A stretch of DNA of 64,000 nucleotides from Microvirga terrae (lineage in GTDB: Bacteria > Pseudomonadota > Alphaproteobacteria > Rhizobiales > Beijerinckiaceae): contig NZ_CP102845.1 of assembly GCF_013307435.2 (NCBI RefSeq), positions 2,912,001 to 2,976,000 of the forward strand, in the 5' to 3' direction. How positions within the stretch are numbered: position 1 is the stretch's first letter; each line of letters begins with the position of its first letter. Shown one piece after another: positions 9,011 to 18,068 of the stretch. Both the position numbers and the translations under genes were made by a program. A model generated the notes under the pieces. The model saw nothing but the letters and a program-made list of their open reading frames with translations, was not told the origin of the DNA and made no database searches.

Positions 9011-10123
9011 CTAGCGGCGAACGGAGTCCGCCAGTGATTGGACGATCCTTTCGACATGCGCCTCCTCAAGCCTCGGATGGAGCGGAAGTGTGAGTTCACG
9101 CCTCGTGTAATCTTCCGTTTTCGGAAGCCTGACTGACGGATAGCGTTCCTTGTAGATCGCCAGATGATGGACTGGCGGATAATGGATCGTGGTCTGGATT
9201 CCGTCCTGCCTGAGGCCTAGGATGACGTCCTGTCTGTTCGTCTTATCGGGCAAGACGACAGGCATGATATGGTAGGCCGAGCTACGCTCGTCGTCGAAGG
9301 GAACCACGACGTCCGGAGCGTACTCGCCGAGCATCTTTCGATACAATGCGGTGAGCCCCTTCCTTCGGGCGTTCCACACGTCAAGGTGGCGGAGCTGAAC
9401 CAGTCCTAGAGCAGCTCTCAGCTCGTCCATACGGTAGTTATAGCCCAGCATCGTTACGTCGTAGGTAAGCGTCGGGTTGGACACGCGCTGGAACGTGCCG
9501 CTCGTCAGCCCATGACCGCGCAGTTGCCGGATCCGTGCACGCAGTGCATCGTCTCCCGTGACAACGGCGCCGCCTTCCGCCGTCGTCATGTTCTTGTTGC
9601 CGTAGAAGCTGAAGGCTGCGGCAACTCCGTAGGTTCCGGCCTCGGGCAGACCGGTCGCATGGGCAGCATCCTCGATCAGCATGAGGCCGCGCCTTTCGGC
9701 GAATTCCCGCCACTTCTCACGATCCGGCAGGTATCCGGCATAGTGCACAAGAACCACCGCCTTCGTTCTCGAGGTGCACTTCGCTTCCGCGTCCTCCAGC
9801 GACATGAGCGGAACATGGTCGGACTCGATGTCGACGAAAACCGGCGTCGCTCCCACGTAGAGGACACAATTCGCCGTCGCGACGAACGTCAGCCCTGGAA
9901 CCAGAACCTCGTCACCCTCCCCCAGCCCGAGAGCCAGCATGATCAGATGAAGGCCGGCGGTACAGGAGCTCACCGCAACCGAGTCCTCCGTTCGATGGAT
10001 GTCGGCGAATGCCCGTTCGAACAGCTGAACTCGTTCTCCCATGGTGATCCAGCCGCTGTCTATGACATCCGTCAGCGCCGCTTTTTCTTCGGGTCCAAGG
10101 ATAGGCTCTGCTACAAGCAGCAT
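9011..10123 (-). CDS. DegT/DnrJ/EryC1 sugar aminotransferase
   Basis: A 370-residue PLP-dependent sugar aminotransferase. It shows the cofactor region SCTAGLHL (53-60), EDAAHATG (151-158) and the Schiff-base lysine K177 in YGNKNMTTAEGG. This family transfers an amino group to a 3- or 4-keto sugar nucleotide. Because a 4,6-dehydratase lies two genes downstream, a 4-amino-4,6-dideoxy sugar product is the natural reading. The gene directly precedes the sugar transferase with no gap and follows the nucleotidyltransferase by 54 bases. Confidence 0.87.
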   Translation of the reverse strand: MLLVAEPILGPEEKAALTDVIDSGWITMGERVQLFERAFADIHRTEDSVAVSSCTAGLHLIMLALGLGEGDEVLVPGLTFVATANCVLYVGATPVFVDIESDHVPLMSLEDAEAKCTSRTKAVVLVHYAGYLPDREKWREFAERRGLMLIEDAAHATGLPEAGTYGVAAAFSFYGNKNMTTAEGGAVVTGDDALRARIRQLRGHGLTSGTFQRVSNPTLTYDVTMLGYNYRMDELRAALGLVQLRHLDVWNARRKGLTALYRKMLGEYAPDVVVPFDDERSSAYHIMPVVLPDKTNRQDVILGLRQDGIQTTIHYPPVHHLAIYKERYPSVRLPKTEDYTRRELTLPLHPRLEEAHVERIVQSLADSVRR

Positions 10124-10177
10124 GTTTGTCTTCCTGATCGCTGAGTTGTCGTGGCGGAGGATCTGGTTCGTTCTGGC

Positions 10178-10894
10178 CTAGATGGCGGCAGCCTGGTGTG
10201 ACGGTACCTGGCCATCCCAGTCGATTTCCTGAGCTTTATGGAAATCATCGACCCGTCCGATATCGAGCCAGAGACCGCTATGTCGGAACGTATGGACCGG
10301 AACGTTCTTCTGCATCATGCAGAGCACGAGATCGTCGAAGCCGAAGGGCGTGCCGTTCGGTATGAACGGAAGTACATCCGGTTCCATGCAGTAGATCCCC
10401 ATGCTCACGTGATTCACGAGCGTCGGCTTCTCTCTGAATTGCACGACCACGTCGCCAACTTCGTCAATCACGCCGAAATCCAGCTTGGTGGGTCTGGCCG
10501 TTGTCGCGATCGTCAGAGGGCCACCGTGCCTCCGGTGGCTGCCGGTGAACGCGCTCAGGTTGAGATCCGTCAGGATGTCGCCATTCAGCACCAGGAACGT
10601 GGTGTCGAGCTTCTCGCGCAGCAGAGACAGCGCGCCGACGGTTCCAAGCGGCTCGATCTCCTGCGTGTAGATGATGTTGATGCCCCACTGCTCTCCGTTC
10701 CCGCAGAAGCTCCGGATCAGATGTCCGAGGTATCCCGTGGTGATGTAGATTTCTTCGATGCCGCTGCGGCGAAGCCAATGGAGCAACAGCTCGAGTACCG
10801 GGCGCGCGCCGATCGGCATGAGCGGCTTTGGCAGGACTGACGTATAGGGTCGAAGACGGGTTCCTCTGCCACCTGATTGAATGACTGCCTTCAT
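10178..10894 (-). CDS. Sugar-phosphate nucleotidyltransferase
   Basis: A 238-residue NTP_transferase enzyme. The nucleotide-binding motif GGRGTRLRPYT is at residues 8-18, followed by LPKPLMPIGARP and the metal-site NGDILTDLN near residue 108. It is the length of a bare catalytic domain, without the left-handed helix of GlmU or CBS domains. It forms an NDP-sugar from a sugar-1-phosphate and NTP. The open frame continues 24 codons upstream, but the ATG at 10894 has GGAGG nine bases before it and begins the conserved KAVIQSGG. It is the first gene of the sugar operon; GDP- or UDP-amino-sugar synthesis is possible by analogy with PtmE-type enzymes. Confidence 0.82.
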   Translation of the reverse strand: MKAVIQSGGRGTRLRPYTSVLPKPLMPIGARPVLELLLHWLRRSGIEEIYITTGYLGHLIRSFCGNGEQWGINIIYTQEIEPLGTVGALSLLREKLDTTFLVLNGDILTDLNLSAFTGSHRRHGGPLTIATTARPTKLDFGVIDEVGDVVVQFREKPTLVNHVSMGIYCMEPDVLPFIPNGTPFGFDDLVLCMMQKNVPVHTFRHSGLWLDIGRVDDFHKAQEIDWDGQVPSHQAAAI

Positions 10895-11630
10895 GCCTCG
10901 TCTCCTCCGGATAGACCGATATTCAACCAGCACAGCAGGCGAAGCCAACGCGAGAAACGGCACCAAATTCTCTACGCCTGAAATACCATCAGTAATTTCG
11001 GCCGCGATTTTCCTTGCGCCCTACTGTCTGGGATCTTATTCAGACTAATGAACGCAGCCCCGAAAAGATACATCTATGAGTAGTGATGGCGGCTCTCTTA
11101 GGGAGTACCAAACCATTTACTTTTGCTCATTCTGGGGAGGGGGCGCGATTGCTGTTTCCCGGAAGTACGAGCGCGGGAAATCGGGCGCGGCATCGCCGAG
11201 TTTAATCCTGGCCTTGAAGGTGCAATCCACTATCTGCAGGCCCTGTCGATCGAGCTCGCAAACCGGTGGGCGAGGCCGCCAGAGGAAGCCAAGCATGGGA
11301 CATGTTGGCTCGCTGGCATGACCATAGACCTGAATTGTATCGGCGAGGTGCCGCGGATTACGCATCCGCCTGCCCGCCGAGCTTCGGCGCTGTTCCGCCA
11401 CAGCATCCGCCTATGTCGGCCAGCTTCCGTCCCGAGCCGATGCGAGCTTGAGGATGCCTAAAATCAACCGCGACCGAGAAGGACGTTCTTTGACGCGACA
11501 CCGGGCATGAGGGCAATCCGATTTCTCAGCAGGAATAGCCCGGAGAGCCACGGTGGTACGCCGCCGTAGGTATGTCGCGACGACTAATTGAGGCGCAATG
11601 TTGTCAGAACATCGCGGGAGGAACTTCTCA
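10895..11630. other. Intergenic region between divergent genes, no gene seen
   Basis: About 735 bases separate the sugar operon and the RTX gene, transcribed away from each other. Several short frames exist, including one of 94 codons on the minus strand near 11117-11401, but none has a ribosome site or recognisable family. Base composition is mixed and less GC-rich than the core genes. Promoters for both flanking units should be here, although I could not pick a convincing -35/-10 pair. Confidence 0.5.
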
Positions 11631-12827
11631 ATGACAAGTATTGTCGCGTCAGCGGAGTTAATCGGCTTTGACGGCAGCCGAAGCATCTACCGGGTCGATC
11701 TGAGCCAGCTTCCCTTCAGCACCCTTCAGGCCATCTCGCTGGTCGATGACGGCGTCCGGTCCGGCGGCACCGGCGGATCATCGGGGGCCGACATCGACTT
11801 CGTGGCGATCTCCGACGTCAATTACCCCACCGCGAAAGAGTTCTTGAAATACTTTGCCGGAGGCAGCGGCTTCGACGCCAGTGTGGTCTACCATCCGGGC
11901 TACCTCGCGCAGTGGGTTCTGGGTGATCTGGGGCCGTGGGACAGCTCGCACCTGTTCGGCACCGTGCCCGGCAACGTCTATGACCCGGCCATCGCCACCC
12001 TCGGCCTGGCCGATGGGGACGCCAACGGCAGCAAGGGAACCCTGTCGCTGGGCGAGGCCGGGCAGGTGAGCCTCCTGCTCAACAGCCCCGTGCCGACCGG
12101 CGCCGGCAGCCCTGCCCAGCACTACCTGTACTTCGCCGATTACGGCAGCCGCGGCCAGTATGCCGACACGGTCAAGGTCGTCCTGTCCGACGAGCGTGCC
12201 GCCCTGCCCTGGTCGGGCGGGCTCACCCTCACGGGCGACGAGCGCAGCGAGACCATCGCCCTGGGCCGCGGCTCCAATGCGCATACCGGCCAGGGCAACG
12301 ACCTGGTGTCGGGCCTGGGCGGCCACGACACCATCCTGACGGCGGGCGGCGACGACTGGCTGTTCGGCGGCGAGGGCAACGACCGGCTCTCCGGCGAGGC
12401 CGGGCGCGACCGGCTCTCGGGCGAGGGCGGGCAGGATTGGCTCTCTGGCGGGGCCGGCAACGACTGGCTGCACGGCGGCGGCGGCGGCGACATCTTCGTG
12501 TTCGACACGCGGCTCGGCACGTCCAGGACGGACCGCAAGGTGGCGTTCGACACGATTGCCGACTTCAACGTGAAGGACGACACGATCTGGCTCGACAACG
12601 CGGTGTTCAGGAAGCTGGGCAAGGGCTCGGAGCTCAGCCCCGGCCGGCTGAACAAGGCCTATTTCGAGATCGGCAAGGCCGACGACCGGAACGACTACCT
12701 GCTCTACGACAAGAAGACCGGCATTCTCTCCTACGACGCCGACGGATCGGGCAGCAAGGCCGCCGTCGAGTTCGCAAAGCTCGGCAAAAACCTCAAGCTC
12801 ACTCACAAGGATTTCATGATCATTTGA
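11631..12827 (+). CDS. RTX-type calcium-binding protein, probably secreted
   Basis: A 398-residue protein. The first roughly 200 residues have no family I recognise (rich in Gly, Ser, Asp, Tyr). A block of glycine/aspartate nonapeptides follows at about 240-290, with units such as [18 protein letters not shown] and [10 protein letters not shown]. This is the RTX beta-roll that folds on binding calcium outside the cell. The C-terminus (about 300-398) has no signal peptide counterpart and ends KDFMII, compatible with a type I secretion signal. The frame opens at 11598, but GGGAGG at 11616-11621 places the start at the ATG at 11631. No type I transporter is encoded nearby. Upstream and downstream genes suggest a surface or matrix role. 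Confidence 0.83.
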   Translation: MTSIVASAELIGFDGSRSIYRVDLSQLPFSTLQAISLVDDGVRSGGTGGSSGADIDFVAISDVNYPTAKEFLKYFAGGSGFDASVVYHPGYLAQWVLGDLGPWDSSHLFGTVPGNVYDPAIATLGLADGDANGSKGTLSLGEAGQVSLLLNSPVPTGAGSPAQHYLYFADYGSRGQYADTVKVVLSDERAALPWSGGLTLTGDERSETIALGRGSNAHTGQGNDLVSGLGGHDTILTAGGDDWLFGGEGNDRLSGEAGRDRLSGEGGQDWLSGGAGNDWLHGGGGGDIFVFDTRLGTSRTDRKVAFDTIADFNVKDDTIWLDNAVFRKLGKGSELSPGRLNKAYFEIGKADDRNDYLLYDKKTGILSYDADGSGSKAAVEFAKLGKNLKLTHKDFMII

Positions 12828-13236
12828 GTCGAGGCGCCGCGCACGGCGTGCCATGGAAGCAATCCGCTCGACGATCGGGCGTGCCGTAACCCAGGCGAGT
12901 TACCGACGAAATCTTACGTCGGCGCCTTGTCATGACGGCACTACCACTTCTGTCCCTTTCCTGCGGGTTGTGACACCGGAAAGCGGGATCTAACATCCTG
13001 AGCGTTGTGTTGGCGAACGACCCTTGCCGGGTAGTTCCGCGTGCGCCGAACCAGATCTGCCATGTCGAGTCGAGATCCGCCTGCCGTGAAAATCGGCTGC
13101 GGCGGTGGATCGTTGTTCACGTGACGAGTATTCACGGTAGTGTGAAGGGTTCGCCGCAAAGGGTCCGTCCTCAATCGCCGCTGTCGATGACATAATGTCT
13201 TGATCGCGGCGCGCAATGGATCGTGGAGGATCAGAC
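12828..13236. other. Intergenic region, possible weak terminator
   Basis: About 410 bases follow the RTX gene. A hairpin with arms CCGACG (12903-12908) and CGTCGG (12917-12922) sits 75 bases after the stop, but no T-run follows, so it is only a weak terminator candidate. I see no gene in the rest; it must carry the promoter of the acyltransferase gene. Confidence 0.4.
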
Positions 13237-14415
13237 ATGAAGAGCCCGGACGAAAACCTACGCGAGCAAATCGACATATTGAGATTCCTGCTCGTGTTCG
13301 GACTTGTGTTCCTGCACTACGGTCGATTCCCCGGATATGACCACAATCCATGGGAAGGACTGGTCCCAACCGATCATCCGGTCGCGACGTTCACGAACTC
13401 GTACTTCTATTTCCTCTTTCTGAGTTCGGTGCCCCTGTTGAGCGCGATCTCGGGATATCTGTTCTTCCGGGAGGTCGATCACTCGGCGGCCTTCTATCTG
13501 AAGCGCTATCGCAGCCGGACCCGCTCCGTGCTCCTCCCCATGATGTCCTGGAACGTGATCTCCCTGGTAGTGGCCGCGACCGTGCTCACGATCTATCCGA
13601 ACTACGGGAAGATTCTCGCTTATGACGTCTTTCATCTGAGATGGCAGGACATCATCAACGCGCTCATCGGCTTGACTCAGAATCCTGCGAACTTCCAGTT
13701 CTGGTTTCTGAGGGATCTGTTCCTGACCGTCCTGTGCTCACCGATTCTGGCCTTCGTCATCAGGCGTGCTCCCTGGACCGGGTTCACAGTTCTGTGCGTG
13801 GTATGGCTTTTGAACTTCAACGCGTGGCACGTTTTCCATCGCCCTGATGTTCTCTTCTTCTTCTACATCGGCGCGATGGCGCGGCTCCTCAACTGGCCGG
13901 TTGCAACGATGGTCACTCCGCGAGCCGGGATCATCGCCCTGGTGGCATTGCTGGTCCTCGTCGGCATACGGACGCTCGCTCCGCTTTTCGTGCCTGATGA
14001 TCTGCCGGCGCGCGAGGCCTTGCTCAACCTCTGGAGCGACGGGCTGCGGTTGCTGGGAGTCGTCGCATTGTGGGGCGTAGCACCTCTGCTGGTCTCGACC
14101 TACGTGGGTCGAATGATCGGAAAGGTCGCGGCGATCGCGTTCTTCCTGCATGCGCTTCATTGGCCTCTCAATCAGTTCATGAAGGCCTGGTTCGTCCGTA
14201 TGTTTCCCGATCACAGCGACTTTACGTTGCTGATCAACTTCTTCGGAAGCTCGATTCTCTCAGTCGCCCTGACCATCGTCGCCGCATGGGTGCTCAACGC
14301 GGTCGCCCCGTCGGTCTTCGATCATTTGAGCGGTGGACGGTCGCGGCTGTGGAGCGCGGCGCGCAATCGCGTCAGCAGGCCTATGGCGGAGAAAGTTCCG
14401 CAAGTGGGCGTCTGA
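13237..14415 (+). CDS. Acyltransferase 3 family membrane protein
   Basis: A 392-residue integral membrane protein of the acyltransferase-3 family, which adds acetyl, succinyl or similar groups to surface sugars. The N-terminal ILRFLLVFGLVFLHYGRF contains the family histidine in its first helix, and about ten hydrophobic helices follow. Helix 2 is followed by a basic stretch (YLKRYRSRTRSVLLP) typical of the cytoplasmic loop. GGAGGA lies six bases before the ATG at 13237; the frame opens seven codons earlier without a better site. It is probably an exopolysaccharide-modifying enzyme, since it ends the capsule-like region, but the acyl donor and acceptor are unknown. Confidence 0.82.
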   Translation: MKSPDENLREQIDILRFLLVFGLVFLHYGRFPGYDHNPWEGLVPTDHPVATFTNSYFYFLFLSSVPLLSAISGYLFFREVDHSAAFYLKRYRSRTRSVLLPMMSWNVISLVVAATVLTIYPNYGKILAYDVFHLRWQDIINALIGLTQNPANFQFWFLRDLFLTVLCSPILAFVIRRAPWTGFTVLCVVWLLNFNAWHVFHRPDVLFFFYIGAMARLLNWPVATMVTPRAGIIALVALLVLVGIRTLAPLFVPDDLPAREALLNLWSDGLRLLGVVALWGVAPLLVSTYVGRMIGKVAAIAFFLHALHWPLNQFMKAWFVRMFPDHSDFTLLINFFGSSILSVALTIVAAWVLNAVAPSVFDHLSGGRSRLWSAARNRVSRPMAEKVPQVGV

Positions 14416-14435
14416 CGAGGCCAGTCATGAATTGG

Positions 14436-14474
14436 GGAGGCGGGCGGGGCTCTCGCCCGCCTCCGTTTCGTTGC
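14436..14474. terminator. Intrinsic terminator after the acyltransferase gene
   Basis: An 11-bp GC-rich stem, GGAGGCGGGCG (14436-14446) with CGCCCGCCTCC (14454-14464), has a 7-base loop and is followed by a short T-rich run. It begins 20 bases after the acyltransferase stop and lies between convergent genes. Confidence 0.75.
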
Positions 14475-14722
14475 AAGGCATTCGGCTAAGGATCGCGCCA
14501 ACGGCGATGAGAAAGACGGGCTTGGTCAGCCGCAGGAACGCACGACCCATGGCCGTCGGACACCGGCCTGATCCTTCCGCCGAACTTCGCCTTCAATCCA
14601 AGGCTAGTCCGCGCAACGCGAGACCTCGCCGGATGCCCTCCCCGCTTATCAAGACAAGGAGCGCCGGCAAGCCTTCGTTGCCTGGTGAAACGTTGCCGGA
14701 ACCCTCACCTTCGCGCCGCGAG
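14475..14722. other. Non-coding spacer between convergent genes
   Basis: After the terminator, about 250 bases run to the end of the TPR-barrel gene. A minus-strand frame from the ATG at 14550 reads about 40 codons with a short hydrophobic stretch, but it has no recognisable family. I see nothing else in it. Confidence 0.35.
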
Positions 14723-17700
14723 TCACCACCGCACGCGCAACTGACCGCCGACGGACCAGCGGCTGAACGGCTCGTCGTCCTCTTCCGGGTTGAAGATGCC
14801 GTCGTCCTCGGACGAGCGGGCATAAGAGATGAGGTAATTGGTATAAAGGGCGAAGGATGCCTGCGGGGCGAAGTCGTAGTTCAGGCGTGCCGACGTATAG
14901 GCGACGAAACCCGCTTCGCCTGGTTCGCTGAACCCGTATCCTGCGGCCGCCTGGATGTCGAACCACCACTTGTCCGCCAGGGGGCCGAAGAACTGAAGGG
15001 TCGCTTCGAGCGACTGGTAGCGCTTCGGGTTCCAGTATCCGTTGTCGAGAACCTCCTTGAACTCGAAACCCGTGTAGCGGGCGCCGAGCCAGAAATAGGG
15101 ATTGGCCGTAAACCGCTTCGCCGCCTCGAACTGGCCCCAGACGCGCTCGTTGCCGTCCGAGTACTGGCTGTAGATTGCCTGCGCGCTGAGCCGGGTGGCG
15201 TTGTCAGGCGTGAGATCCACCGAGAACCCGAAATCATTCGCCAGGATGTCGTTCACGATGGAGCGCGTGTTCTCGTCCGCGTAGCGCCGCCCCAGATCGA
15301 GATCGAACCGCAGGAGATCGGAGGGAATCAGGCTCAGGGTCGTCTCGTGGGTGAAGGTCACGTCCTGCTCGTCGTTCGGGCTGACCCGGCTCGGAACCTC
15401 CTCCTCCAGGTTCAGGAAGAACGAGGTCTTGAATTCCAGATAATCGTTGAACCGGTGGCGGCCGGCGAGGCCGAGGCTGTACATGTCGACGCTGGGGAAA
15501 TCCGCGCCCCTGTAACGCATGAAGCGGGTCTGCGGGGCGAACTTGGTCAGGCCGGCATTGAAGGTCAGCTCGTGCGAGGCCTGCAGGGACCAGATCGCCA
15601 GATCGTCGGAGCGCCTTGCATACCAGGTTTCGATCTGGGTCAGGGGACGGCGCTCGAGGTAGAGCTGATCGAGCAGGCGCTGAGCACCCTCGTCCCCCGG
15701 CTTCACGGCGAGCACGGCCCGCGCATAGGTCTCGGACAGATCCGGGCGGCCCATCTCGTTGCGCGCCTGGGCGGCGATGAAGAGGGTCGCCGGGTTGCGG
15801 TCGCCGCCCGCCAGGAGCGGCTCCAGCCGGGCGAGCGCGGCGCGCGGAAGCCCCATTGATCGTTCGGCTGTCGCCGCGCCGCGGATCGCCTCCACGTTGC
15901 GCGGCTGCAGGGCGAGAGCCGCTTCGAAATCGACCAGGGCGGCCTGGTGGCGGGTGATGTCGTTGAGCGCGTTGCCCCGCCCGATCAGGGCTTCCACGTC
16001 ACGGGGATCGGACGCGATGATCTCGCTGAAGACGGGAATGGCGAGTTTCTGCTGGCTGCTCCAGGCGAGCGCGCGGGCAAGCCCGAGCTGCGCGTCGCGC
16101 TTCTCCTTGGCCGTGAGGTCGGGCCGCTCCAGGATCTCCTGGAACAGCGGGACGGCCCGGAGGGGCTGGCCGGCATAGAGGACCTGCTCGGCATATTCCC
16201 GCAGCAGCTCGCGGCGGCGGCTCGGCATCACCGTCAGGGCGCGCTCGAACAGATTGACCGCCTCGGCGCTGCGCGCCTGACCCGCGGCCTGGCGGCCCGC
16301 GCCGACGAGCGCGTCGGAAAAGGCTTTGCGAGCCTCGGCGTCACGCGGATCCTCCCGCACGATGCTCTGCCACGCGGAGATCGCTTCCCGGAACTGGCTG
16401 CTCCAGAGCAAGGCGAAGGCCAGCCCGCGCCGGACTCGCCGGCGCTCGACCTCCGGGCGCTGCCCGTCGCGAAGAGCTTCCCGATACAGCGGCACCGCGC
16501 GCGCAGGATCGCCCGAATAGGCGACCTGGTCGGCGTATTCAGGCAGCAGTTCCTGACGCCGCTGCGGGGCGGCTTCGATAGCCTGCCGGAAGAACGTGGC
16601 AGCATCGGCATTTCGCGTTTTCTGGGCGGATTGACGGGCGGCCCCAACATAGGCGTCCGAGAGGGCCTTGCGGGCCTCCGCGTCCTCCCGATCCGCTCTC
16701 AGGATCGCACCCCATGCCTCGATGGCTTGCGGGAACTGGCTGCTCCACAGCAGGGCGAAGGCCAGCGACCGATCAACCTGCCGGCGGTCGGCCGGGGCGA
16801 GATCCCGACGGGCCAGAACGTCGCGATAGACCGGAACCGCCCGGCCCGGCTCACCCGAATAGGCGAGCTGGTCCGCATATTCCCGTCCGATCTGGCTGCG
16901 CTTCGAGGGATCGAGCGCGATCGCGCGCTCGAAGAGCGACGCGGCCTCCTTGTTCGCCCCTCGGCCCGCAGCCTCGCGGGCCGAGGCAATCGCCGCATCG
17001 GCCGGAGAGGCCGCCGGTGCGGTCGGCGTCGCGGGTGCGGCCGGCGCAGTTCGGGCAGTCGGCGCCGCCGGACGGCTCACACCGGCGCGGGCATCGGCCA
17101 GTCCCTGGCGGAGCTGCGCGTCATCCGGCGCCTCGCGAAGAGCCTCCTCCAGGGCACCCAGCGCAGCCGGGAACTGACCGCTCCAGAGCAGCGCGTAGGC
17201 AAGACCGCGCCTGAGGCGCCGCTGCTGATCCGCCGGGCGGCCGCCATCGCGCAGGGCTTCCCGGTAGAGAGGAACGGCCTGAGCCGGCTGGCCCGCGTAG
17301 GCGGTCTGGTCGGCCCATTCCGGCAGCAGCTCCTGGCGCCGCTGGGGAGCCGTTTCGATGGCCCGGGCGAAGAGCGGGACGGCATTGGCGTTCTCGTTGC
17401 GCTCCGCCGCCTGCCGGGCAGCGCCCACGAGAGCGTCGGACAGGGCCTTTCGAGCCTCGTCGCTGGCCGGATCGGCGCGCAGGCGCGCCTCCCAGGCGGT
17501 GACCGCTTCCTGGAACCGGCTGCCCCACAAGAGGGCGAAAGCGAGCCCCCGCTCGGCGCGCTGCTGGATGCTGGCCTCGAGGCCGGGATCGGCGAGAAAC
17601 TCCCGGTAAAGAGGTATGGCCTCGGCCGGACGGCCGGAATAGGTCACCTGGTCGGCATATTCGAGGAGCAGCTCGCGGCGGCGCTCAGGGGCCAGGAGGA

Positions 17701-17878
17701 TGGCCTGTTCGAAGAGACGCGCGGCCTCGCGGTTGTCGTTGGCGCCGGCCGCTTGGCGGGCCTGCTCCACCGTCTCGTCGGCCGACTGGGCCCAGGCCTG
17801 CGACGGGCCGAGACCTGCCCCGCACAGGATCAACAGGCTTGCGAAACACACATGAAGAGCAAGCCTGCGTAGAAACAT
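14723..17878 (-). CDS. TPR-repeat / outer-membrane beta-barrel exopolysaccharide export protein
   Basis: A 1051-residue exported protein. A signal peptide (about 1-30, ending AWA) is followed by five long, similar units of roughly 112 residues with helical TPR signatures, for example EYADQVAYSG, AVPLYREAL, LAFALLWSSQF and EARKALSDA. An Ala/Pro/Thr linker of about 27 residues separates units 2 and 3. More ordinary TPRs follow (about 590-750), then a C-terminal region of alternating aromatic and polar residues (about 760-1051) ending in VRW, typical of outer-membrane barrels. The layout resembles PgaA, PelB and BcsC, which carry polysaccharide through the periplasm and outer membrane. It is divergent from a GT2 synthase, with about 190 bases between starts. 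Confidence 0.82.
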   Translation of the reverse strand: MFLRRLALHVCFASLLILCGAGLGPSQAWAQSADETVEQARQAAGANDNREAARLFEQAILLAPERRRELLLEYADQVTYSGRPAEAIPLYREFLADPGLEASIQQRAERGLAFALLWGSRFQEAVTAWEARLRADPASDEARKALSDALVGAARQAAERNENANAVPLFARAIETAPQRRQELLPEWADQTAYAGQPAQAVPLYREALRDGGRPADQQRRLRRGLAYALLWSGQFPAALGALEEALREAPDDAQLRQGLADARAGVSRPAAPTARTAPAAPATPTAPAASPADAAIASAREAAGRGANKEAASLFERAIALDPSKRSQIGREYADQLAYSGEPGRAVPVYRDVLARRDLAPADRRQVDRSLAFALLWSSQFPQAIEAWGAILRADREDAEARKALSDAYVGAARQSAQKTRNADAATFFRQAIEAAPQRRQELLPEYADQVAYSGDPARAVPLYREALRDGQRPEVERRRVRRGLAFALLWSSQFREAISAWQSIVREDPRDAEARKAFSDALVGAGRQAAGQARSAEAVNLFERALTVMPSRRRELLREYAEQVLYAGQPLRAVPLFQEILERPDLTAKEKRDAQLGLARALAWSSQQKLAIPVFSEIIASDPRDVEALIGRGNALNDITRHQAALVDFEAALALQPRNVEAIRGAATAERSMGLPRAALARLEPLLAGGDRNPATLFIAAQARNEMGRPDLSETYARAVLAVKPGDEGAQRLLDQLYLERRPLTQIETWYARRSDDLAIWSLQASHELTFNAGLTKFAPQTRFMRYRGADFPSVDMYSLGLAGRHRFNDYLEFKTSFFLNLEEEVPSRVSPNDEQDVTFTHETTLSLIPSDLLRFDLDLGRRYADENTRSIVNDILANDFGFSVDLTPDNATRLSAQAIYSQYSDGNERVWGQFEAAKRFTANPYFWLGARYTGFEFKEVLDNGYWNPKRYQSLEATLQFFGPLADKWWFDIQAAAGYGFSEPGEAGFVAYTSARLNYDFAPQASFALYTNYLISYARSSEDDGIFNPEEDDEPFSRWSVGGQLRVRW

Positions 17879-18068
17879 CGTCTCGGAATCTCGAATCGTG
17901 AACTAAGGTCGGGCGGATCAGTATCTGGAATTTGGCCTTATAGCAGGTAAAGATCACCTTTCGTGGACTTGCGCCACCTGCATGGGTTTCTTTCCTCAGA
18001 AATAGCCTAACTTCCTTCCTTGGCCAGAGGTTATTGCCTCGATCTTTCCCGTCGATCCTTCCTGGGAG
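17879..18068. promoter_or_regulatory. Shared divergent promoter region of the TPR-barrel and GT2 genes
   Basis: These 190 bases separate two genes transcribed outward. They should hold both promoters and any common regulatory site. I could not identify a convincing sigma-factor motif, and no strong inverted repeat is evident. Confidence 0.35.

Noticed and set aside
15947..17872. Long plus-strand frame over the TPR-barrel gene
   Set aside because: It mirrors the repeated TPR units and has no signal peptide or family.
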